A stretch of DNA of 64,000 bases from Setomelanomma holmii (taxonomy: Eukaryota; Ascomycota; Dothideomycetes; Pleosporales; Phaeosphaeriaceae): contig ML978177.1 of NCBI GenBank assembly GCA_010015745.1, positions 278,825 through 342,824 on the forward strand. Direction: 5' to 3'. Of the stretch, positions 57,447 to 64,000 are shown one piece after another. The notes beneath the pieces are model-generated. The model ran no database searches and had not been told where the DNA came from. It saw only the letters and a program-made list of their open reading frames with translations. The position numbers were made by a program, and so were the translations under genes. Position 1 is the first letter of the stretch. Each line of letters opens with the position of its first letter.

Positions 57447-58008
57447 TCAAGCCCAAGTTCTCGAGGTGCGCAGGTCAAGATCGATCTGATGCGCGATCGC
57501 CGAAGCAAATCCTCTCTCGGCATTTGATGAACGTCGGCGTCGCTGCCGTCGGTTTTCATGCTCAGCCTCCATGAGACGCTCTTGTATCCAGGCGCGGCTC
57601 GTCTCGTCAGCTCGCACCGACTCGGTGTTAAGTAGCTCTGTAAGTGTAGCTACTATCTGGTGGTTGAGTTCGGCGAGCTTATGTGACTCTTCAGTGTGCA
57701 TATCGTCAATGCTGGTCCGGGAGACCATGGAGGTTCTAGCAGTCGGGACTGGCTCAGTAGCTGTAGGATAAGGCAATGCGTAACTTGGCGACCACTCGGG
57801 CGACGATGATAGTGACTGAAACTCAGGCGATGAGACTTCCATCGGTGCGCCGAAAGGAATCTGCAATGATATTCGGCGTTGCAAAGCCTCCTTTTGAGCA
57901 AATAATAGCATGTACTTTTGCATAGACTCGTGCTAGTAGGCACCGTCAGCATGAGAGCGCAGAAGGTTTGAATCAGGTACTTACTCTACACAAAGCAGGT
58001 CTCGTCAT
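57447..58008 (-). CDS. Small Dothideomycete-type protein of unknown function
   Basis: Exon 1 58008-57985 (MTRPALCR), 52-nt intron (GTAAGT donor, TGCTGACGG branch, CTAG acceptor), exon 2 57932-57447; 169 residues. The start HESMQKYMLLFAQKEALQRR is amphipathic helical. A Pro/Ser-rich middle follows. The C-terminal half (HTEESHKLAELNHQIVATLTELLNTE, then SRAWIQERLMEAEHENRRQ) is a strong coiled-coil-like helix ending in RRRRSS, which may be a nuclear localisation signal. No enzyme motif. The canonical intron and the well-behaved frame argue for a real gene. Function unknown; a role in protein complex formation is only suggested by the helices. Confidence 0.6.
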
Positions 58009-59675
58009 GGGTGACATTGTCGGTTGTGTTGTATTTTGTCTCACTCTTGGAGGCAAACGTGGAGAGAATTGACCTTGGCGCAGTCCAGTGTAGGTGAACG
58101 TGCGGTTGGCTAATGTGGAGCGGAGCAGAGCAGTCCAGCCTGATATACGAGAGGTGGTTCGAGGTTGCCAGGCTTCCGAGGATTGAGATTAGCACCAGTA
58201 GCGGGTGCATGCGGAGGTTGCAAGTATTGGACGAGAGGTTCGGGTCGGGTGGAGTGATATATGTAGGCTGATTTCACGCTGTCGTAGTTACACGCAAGCG
58301 GATGGACTTTTGGTTGATAACGGGAACGGGCAGACGCTCGATAAGGCATGTGAAATGTGGGCAGCCCCTGGACACTTATAGCATTCACAGAGGATCCGCA
58401 TCCTCCCTTGCCAGAATCCCCATGACGTGGAAGCGTAAGGCTTGCGCCGGGGAGAGGCGTGGCTGAATCCGAGGGCGGCCCTCGTGCTTGGACATCTCTG
58501 AGAAACGTGTGAGACTTGGTTGTAACCTTGCTCGAGGCCAGGGTCCGGCTTTTGCGTGTGGTGATTGGACCGTCTGTCTCCCTGGCACGTACAAGTGCTC
58601 TGGTTGGTGGGTCGATCTCGCCAAGTCGCACAACGTCACCAGCAAAGCGTGCAGGATCAAACATCGGTGGCCTACATCGCGATCTAATTCCAGTGCAGCA
58701 CCACACTGCTTCTCCCGTTGTGTCCCTGAAAAATCCCGCTCTGATGTGATGGCGCCCCGTACCTGCATGTTGCCGACATCCGCGGAGTCCATGCTACGTA
58801 CTACTCCCGAAGATCGATCTGTCTGCTTCCATCAATGATGCAGGCCTTAATTTCATACCTAAGTCTCAAATAATACCCACATTCATGTCGTGAAGGGGCA
58901 TTACCTACACGTGAACGGGACCTGACGTCTCGTCGAGACCTGTCACCGACACTGCCACTTGGGGTGTCTGTGTAGATTGGGTCAACTTTCTGACCCGCCT
59001 ACGTCACTTTAGCCCCGTGCTGACTTTGGCTAAGCTCCGTGATCCGCCTCATCGACACCGTGTAGATTGCTTTGTATGGCGTAGGCTATGAATTTTGATT
59101 GGCTCGATGTCCGGTATTCCCTGTTTCTGGTTCTAGTGCTAGCAAATCATTGATCGGTCCAGTAAGCAAAATCCAGAAAAGATACAATCAAGTTCCAACG
59201 CCTCATTACGTGGCTCAGTCCCAGGTGTGTTAGGCCGTTGTGCTGTGGTGCACGAACCATGAGAACCAGTTAAGGGCATGATGGGTTGTTTCGTGTTGCG
59301 ATTGTCGTGCCCGGCGTGTCAAGTTCCTGCCTTCAGTATTCTAGAACATATTTCAGGGTCGATGCACCTAACATGGGACGTCATAACCCCCCGGAACTGC
59401 AACGGAGGACCAAGTCGATAGAAGTCGCAGTCTCCCACATTTCCAGCAACCGCAAAGTACGTTTGCATCTTGCCTTGATTCTGGGGGTGCAACTTGGCAT
59501 CATCGTTACACAAGTCGAAGTAGCCGAACACACGAGCTTACGTTGCCCGACCTCCACATTCTGAGGTAACTGCGCATTGTTATAGGCAGCACGGCGTAGA
59601 GCAGGTTGATTCCATCAGTGGCGACCATGATAGCCAGACTGGAGATGAAGTCTATCTGAAGTGGAAGGAAGTCCA
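58009..59675. other. Intergenic, about 1.7 kb, no supported gene
   Basis: Contains the upstream region of the small protein gene and the 3' flank of the SET gene. A minus-strand ORF at 58110-58706 (198 codons) has low-complexity, chance-like sequence and no domain; I left it uncalled. About 58900-59060 is CA/GT-rich regulatory-looking DNA. Confidence 0.45.
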
Positions 59676-60287
59676 TTACTGGACTGATTGACGTTCAGTC
59701 CAGAAACCCTTGCCATAAGAGACAACAATCTCCTGTCCAAGGCCGATTCCTTTGGCTCGCTTTCCACTTTTCCCAGCACTTAGGACAAACACGCCGACTC
59801 GTTTCTCGGCTTTGTTGTTGCCAGTACTGACCAGAATGTCGCGGAATTCTGCATTTGGTGCTGTGGCTACGCCTCGAAAATCGTTGATAAATCGCGCCTC
59901 GTTGCCCATGACAGATGCGTCCACTCCGATACCTAGGTCACGATCCAAGGAGAGGTCATAGTCGGACGTCGAATCGACATCGGCCTGGTCATGGACACGG
60001 CCGAGATATGGCAATATAAAAGAATCTGGTGGCAGATGCTGAGTAGCCAACAATGCGTGCTGGCCATATGCAGGATGTGTTTTGTCTGACACTAAGCTTA
60101 TCTTGACGTTGGTATACGGACCCTTGGTGGAGTACACAAGTGTGTTGGATGGTAAGTCTGATCGGAGAAGGTTGAGCCCATGGATCTTTTCTGCACTCAG
60201 CTTCTTCGAATAATAGGGCGCGAATAGGTACGACACGTGCGAAGGCCATGCCTTCGGCACTGCCGTGGAAGACTTGGAACTAGGCAT
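59676..60287 (-). CDS. Compact SET-domain protein
   Basis: Single exon, 203 residues from ATG 60287 (MPSSKSSTAVPKAWPSHV). SET-N is seen as GLNLLRSDLPSNTLVYSTKG; then HALLATQHLPPDSFILPYLGRVHD. SET-C appears as GNEARFINDFRGVATAPNAEF, where the usual N-H-S-C is N-D, followed by GQEIVVSYGKGFW with the closing Tyr. It is shorter than histone methyltransferases of the SUV39 type and lacks pre-SET and post-SET cysteine clusters, so it looks like the small cytoplasmic/nuclear SET class found singly in ascomycetes. Substrate unknown: it could methylate a non-histone protein. An upstream ATG at 60362 would add 25 residues of doubtful quality. Confidence 0.8.
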   Translation of the reverse strand: MPSSKSSTAVPKAWPSHVSYLFAPYYSKKLSAEKIHGLNLLRSDLPSNTLVYSTKGPYTNVKISLVSDKTHPAYGQHALLATQHLPPDSFILPYLGRVHDQADVDSTSDYDLSLDRDLGIGVDASVMGNEARFINDFRGVATAPNAEFRDILVSTGNNKAEKRVGVFVLSAGKSGKRAKGIGLGQEIVVSYGKGFWTERQSVQ

Positions 60288-62092
60288 CGTATCTCCTGCG
60301 TGCCTCCGAACAACGTCTCGCTGCCTCGAAAGGCACTTCCGGTGAGGGTGGCTGGCTGGCACCTGTTGGCCGAAACGCCTCTTTTGATAAACTCAATACT
60401 TCTGCCGAGATGCAGCGGCGGGCACTGTTTTGGCGAGGCTTGCAGCTCCGAGAAATGTAGCGTGGCTGTCTTATCCACTTTACAAAGTTGAAAAGTGCCG
60501 TGATGTCGAGTAGCGGTGTATCTCCACGTGGAGTTGGCAGGAGAAAACAACACAGAAGTTCTTGCCCTTTCCGCAGCAGCACGTCGGCTCCATGTCGGCA
60601 GGTCAAACATCAATCGTAAATTCAAAAGCTGTGTACTTTGTGCAACCTCACAATGCTCCGTCACTATACCACACACGTCGAACGTAACAGCAACCACAGC
60701 CGCACGGGGAAAAGAGCCATTACGGTATCTGCTAATGGCCTGCAGACCGCCGGTGACCACGACGCGCTCCTCCGCTGGCGGAGGCGCGTCTCGGGTCAAT
60801 GCACAGCATGCGAAAATCCCTGTGGCGCTCACTAGGTATGGACTTCTCCTGGATTTCTCGCGATGCGAAATTACCAGTGCCGTGGCTGCCAGCCTATGCG
60901 TTATTGTGTGTGCGGTCGCTAACGAGACCACAGTTATACAAACTGCGCAGCATGCGATTCGGGGACAGCCAATGTTCAGCTCAACAGCGGAGACCACTCG
61001 CGGTTGTGGACATTGAGCTGAGCACCCGCAGAGACGCCCTGACTCATCCCAGCGGCCTATTCCAAGGCCTGTTGGAAGCTTCAGCTACACGTGCATCGCA
61101 AGGCTGAGGACGGTGAACAGTAAACACGCGGGATCAGCGACTCCAGATGGTCCGTCGGCTGTCGGCCCCTCACTAACACCCCAGTTACGGGCCCAGATGC
61201 TGCCTCAATGCAGGAACCCGTACTCAGGTCCCCACAGCACGAGACCAGCACCATCTCCTGGCTACGTCGAGCTGCGTGCGGTCTCCTGTCTGTATGGGTG
61301 TCTTTGTTTGCTTCTGCAACTGTTCGCATGCGACTGACAACTTCCCATCGGTGGGCGGCGGTCCTCGAAACGCCCCTCATTCGAGCAGAAACGAAGCCAC
61401 ACAGTTCTTCAACGACTACAATGTGCAATGTCAAATGGCCACACCGGCTACACTGCCAAAGATAGCTTTTGGTACACTGCTGACATGCTGGCACCACATC
61501 TCTCTGTGCGAGCAAATCTTATGCACGCGTCGCCTGAATCTCACATGGATCCGGCGATTGTGCACGTTGTGCTCGTGAACAACTCGTGTACCGTGCCTAC
61601 CATCATCCCAAGGCGGTTTAGCGGTTAAGCGAATTGTTGAGCATAGCATGGGCCCCTTGGCAGGAGAAATTGGAACACTCGACGTTCATTTCGCTATTCT
61701 GCGCCTTACCGCATCCGATAGGTCCATTCAGCTTCCATCAATAAACAGCTCAGCCAGTGGGCCCTGTCAATGCTTCCACGCACGCTACCACCACTCCCCC
61801 TTTACCGTACTATCGCGAGGCGCATCCATCGTGGGCGCCATGACAAGCCTAGTTCTGGTCTCGCTGGCGGTTGGCTGCAACTCTTCAGATTGCCCCTGTT
61901 TACCGATTTGGCTTTGTCCGTAAGCGCATCTCTTGTTGACTTCATATAAGTACCCTCACACACGCTCCTCTGGTTGACTTTCCTCACCACACACTCACTT
62001 AATACACCGGTCTTCACCGCATTCACTCGTTTCAACAACCTCCGCGCCTATACTTAATACCAACGTATTTAATAATCAACCCCACAATCAAC
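60288..62092. other. Intergenic, 1.8 kb; contains the wall-protein promoter
   Basis: No supported gene. A 266-codon minus-strand ORF (60197-60997) runs into the SET gene in another frame and has no features. Near the 3' end, 61900-62092 is the promoter and C/T-rich leader of the wall protein. Confidence 0.45.
61945..61950 (+). promoter_or_regulatory. TATA-like box of the wall-protein gene
   Basis: TATAAG at 61945, 148 bases before the start codon, followed by a long CT/CA-rich leader with the pattern TCACTTAATAC, all typical of highly expressed fungal genes. Confidence 0.55.
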
Positions 62093-62680
62093 ATGCGCTC
62101 CTTCGCTGTCATCGCTGGCTTCGCCGCCGCCGCCAACGCCTACGCCTATGGCTACCCTGCGTACAACACCACCTCCGTGGCCCCTCCCTCCTACGAGACC
62201 TCCAAGGCTCCGGAGTACCCTGCCTACCCTGCCAGCTCTTCGGTCGGTTACCCTGCGTACCCCGTGAGCTCCAAGGCTCCCGAGTACCCATCGTACACCA
62301 CCACCACCGTCAAGGGTCTGACCACCGTCTGCCCTTCGGCCACCACCCTCAAGGTCGGCACCAAGACCTACACCGTCACCAAGAGCACTACCATTATCGA
62401 CAACGACTGCGAGTACACCACCACTGTCCCAGTCAAGCCTACCCCTACCCCGGTCAAGGCCAGCTCTGCTCCCATTAAGCCCAGCAGCGCCCCGGTCGTT
62501 CCCCCGGCCTCTACCCCAGTTCCCATCTACCCATCCAAGAACGGAACTGCCCCAACCTACCCCGTCGCCACTGGTGCCCCCACCAGCACCAAGCCATCTC
62601 CTTCCCAGTTCACGGGCGCTGCTGCCCAGACTGGCGCGGCGATGCTTGCCATCGTTGGTGCCGTCGCTGCTTTCTTGTAA
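62093..62680 (+). CDS. GPI-anchored-type, Pro/Ser/Thr-rich cell wall protein
   Basis: 195 residues, one exon. It begins with a signal peptide (MRSFAVIAGFAAAANA) and ends with a hydrophobic tail (AAMLAIVGAVAAFL) after a small-residue region (TGAAAQTG), the layout of a GPI attachment signal. Residues 20-65 are imperfect repeats of P-A-Y-P-A-S-S / P-E-Y-P-x-Y type. The middle has a TTTTVKGLTTVCPS...TYTVTKSTTIIDNDC core with two cysteines, and then Pro/Ser/Lys repeats (KPSSAPVVPP). Almost every codon ends in C or G, unlike the neighbours, which with the TATA box and CT-rich leader points to strong expression. It is probably a structural or adhesion-modulating glycoprotein of the wall. Confidence 0.85.
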   Translation: MRSFAVIAGFAAAANAYAYGYPAYNTTSVAPPSYETSKAPEYPAYPASSSVGYPAYPVSSKAPEYPSYTTTTVKGLTTVCPSATTLKVGTKTYTVTKSTTIIDNDCEYTTTVPVKPTPTPVKASSAPIKPSSAPVVPPASTPVPIYPSKNGTAPTYPVATGAPTSTKPSPSQFTGAAAQTGAAMLAIVGAVAAFL

Positions 62681-63427
62681 GTACGTCGCTTCAATGATTC
62701 GTTGGTGTTGAGCTTGCTCTGCATCAATGAGTTCTGAATGGTCACTGGGTGGAATGGGTTCTCACGGGTAATGACTTCGGCTCTACATCATGATACGGTC
62801 CAGCATTGGGATGGGAGTTCGAAGGTCATCTACCGCTCCTTGCGCAACACGTCGCAGCAGCATTTCGATTGTACAATTACTGATATCTAATACGCTTGGT
62901 CGAAAGGGCTACTGCTCCATCGGAGGATTAGTGTGTGGTCTGTGTATTCTCATGTTCCTAGATTCTTGGCCCTGCTGAGAGAGTCGGTTAGATAATTGAC
63001 ATGGTTTTCACTTTATACTCTCATGGTCCTATTCTGCACCCTTTTCGTTCTTGTACATATTGATCAAAGCTTGACATTTGGAAGATACCCTTCAACATTC
63101 TGGAATTCTGCCTTGATACTTATCCTTCACAATCGACTTCAACGTCATGTTCTGATATATCTTGGCGAACAGGCGTTCTGCTCGAGGAACCTCCTGCACT
63201 TCAGAGGGGTGCGGTCTAGACCTTGCAGTGGGAAATTACCAGACATTTTAGTCGCAGCATCTCGGCGCCTATCACTCACCGTCACTCCCAGAATATCCAC
63301 GTACGTCATCCAATAATCCATTTACGATCCAGCGCTCGGTATTGCGGCAGCCACTGTGTCTTAGAGTCACAGCAAAACAATGAAAGGTTTGGTCGACGAA
63401 CAAATTCAGAGACATTTTCTGTGGCTA
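62681..63427. other. Intergenic before the transposon
   Basis: 3' flank of the wall-protein gene. A/T-rich without supported gene; short ORFs at 62790-62978 and 62996-63316 lack features. Confidence 0.45.
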
Positions 63428-64000
63428 CAGTGCCGATCGCCGAAGTGACCCGCTCGGTGAAGCGACCCACCCCAACATCGTAACACGATAATAACACCAA
63501 CTTCAACGCGTAATATCTCCACCACCACAACAGCTATAGATAAGGTGGTTGCAGCATACAAATCGCAGAAACTAGGAGAACATTTGTTGTACCGGGCTTA
63601 TGCTAAGAAATTCAACGTACCAAGGACTACGTCGATGTAAAGATGCAAGGGCACCTAGAAGTCTATAGCAGCTAGAAGAATCAAGAAACAAAAGCTCCAC
63701 CTACAACAGGAGTTAGAACTTGTAGAGTACATTAATGATCTTATTAAGAAAGGCCTTCCACATACAAGAGAGATGACGCAAAAATTTGGAGAGGAGATAG
63801 CTCACGAGCACATTGGTGATGGCTGGGTAACGCGCTTTGTTGAGAGAAACGACGACTATCTTATCTCACGCTGGACTACAGGCATGGACGCTGTACGCCA
63901 CCACGCTGACTCTGAGGCAAAGTACGATCTCTACTTTGATCTTCTCCATCAAAAGATTAAAGAGTATAACGTTGAGCCTGCCCACACGTACAATATAGAT
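63428..64000 (+). mobile_element. Fot1/pogo-type DNA transposon, 5' part, cut by window end
   Basis: A TA dinucleotide at 63426-63427 is followed by CAGTGCCGATCGCCGAAG and GC-rich repeats of GTGACCCGCTCGGTGAAG type, which resembles the terminal and subterminal repeats of fungal pogo-like elements. From about 63533 a reading frame encodes a psq-type helix-turn-helix (AIDKVVAAYKSQK, AYAKKFNVPRTTS), then the CENP-B-like segment EEIAHEHIGDGWVTRFVERN and WTTGMDAVRHHADSEAKY, and the start of the DDE core (YNVEPAHTYNID). TAA at 63638-63640 and TAG at 63656-63658 interrupt it, and no start ATG remains in frame. The rest lies beyond the window. A dead or methylation-mutated copy. Confidence 0.75.
63533..64000 (+). 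pseudogene. Broken pogo/Fot1-family transposase
   Basis: Coding remnant of the element just described. Two stops in the helix-turn-helix region (TAA 63638, TAG 63656) lie where relatives carry residues compatible with single transitions, one hallmark of repeat-induced point mutation, but the observation does not prove RIP. From 63659 the frame is open to the window edge. Nothing about activity can be concluded beyond its being inactive here. Confidence 0.75.

Noticed and set aside
58110..58706. 198-codon minus-strand ORF upstream of the small protein gene
   Set aside because: No recognisable family; likely upstream regulatory DNA.
60197..60997. 266-codon minus-strand ORF overlapping the SET gene start
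   Set aside because: Runs in another frame through a supported gene; no features.
1..64000. tRNA, rRNA or CRISPR array
   Set aside because: No tRNA A/B box pair with acceptor-stem pairing, no rRNA text and no spaced direct repeats were found; a covariance-model search would be decisive.

Overview
The window is nuclear DNA of a filamentous ascomycete, probably a Dothideomycete. The signs are short phase-consistent introns (about 49-150 nt, one of 328 nt) with GTRNGT donors and CTRAC/CTGAC branch sites, single genes on alternating strands, Pezizomycotina-type proteins (multidomain adenylate cyclase, LTE1, Fungal_trans_2 factor) and a Fot1/pogo-type transposon. No operon, tRNA, rRNA or CRISPR array was seen. 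Class-level placement is inference from protein flavour only.

Left arm (1-9.2 kb) is accessory and decayed. It holds the 3' end of a His-rich gene, a broken protein kinase, a broken fungal transcription factor, a pepsin-fold membrane protein without catalytic aspartates, and a broken gene of unknown family. The core block (9.3-28.9 kb) holds UTP20 (90S pre-ribosome), a divergent CWF19L1/Drn1-type protein, a secreted HNH nuclease, a BTB protein, a 3.8-kb gene-empty AT-leaning island, and a CorA-like Mg2+ channel.

The second core block (29.7-51.7 kb) holds LTE1 (RasGEF-type mitotic-exit factor), a membrane-anchored DUF3445 haem oxidative demethylase-like protein, ALG9 (N-glycan mannosyltransferase), divergent NAF1 (H/ACA snoRNP assembly) and the four-exon adenylate cyclase that makes cAMP downstream of Ras. 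Ribosome biogenesis is represented twice (UTP20, NAF1), and RasGEF/Ras-effector proteins twice (LTE1, adenylate cyclase).

Right arm (51.7-64 kb) is accessory again: a small Cys-rich secreted protein (effector-like), an SDR oxidoreductase, an alpha/beta-hydrolase pseudogene with a lost nucleophile, a long patch of unassigned sequence, a small Dothideomycete-type protein, a compact SET protein, a highly expressed-looking GPI-type wall protein, and a stop-riddled pogo/Fot1 transposase running off the window end. Exon models were built by hand; for every multi-exon gene the summed exon length is a multiple of three, which supports the splice choices. No clearly new multi-gene system was found; the best leads are the catalytically dead pepsin-like receptor, the NAF1-zinc-knuckle fusion, the membrane-anchored DUF3445 protein and the Cys-rich secreted protein.
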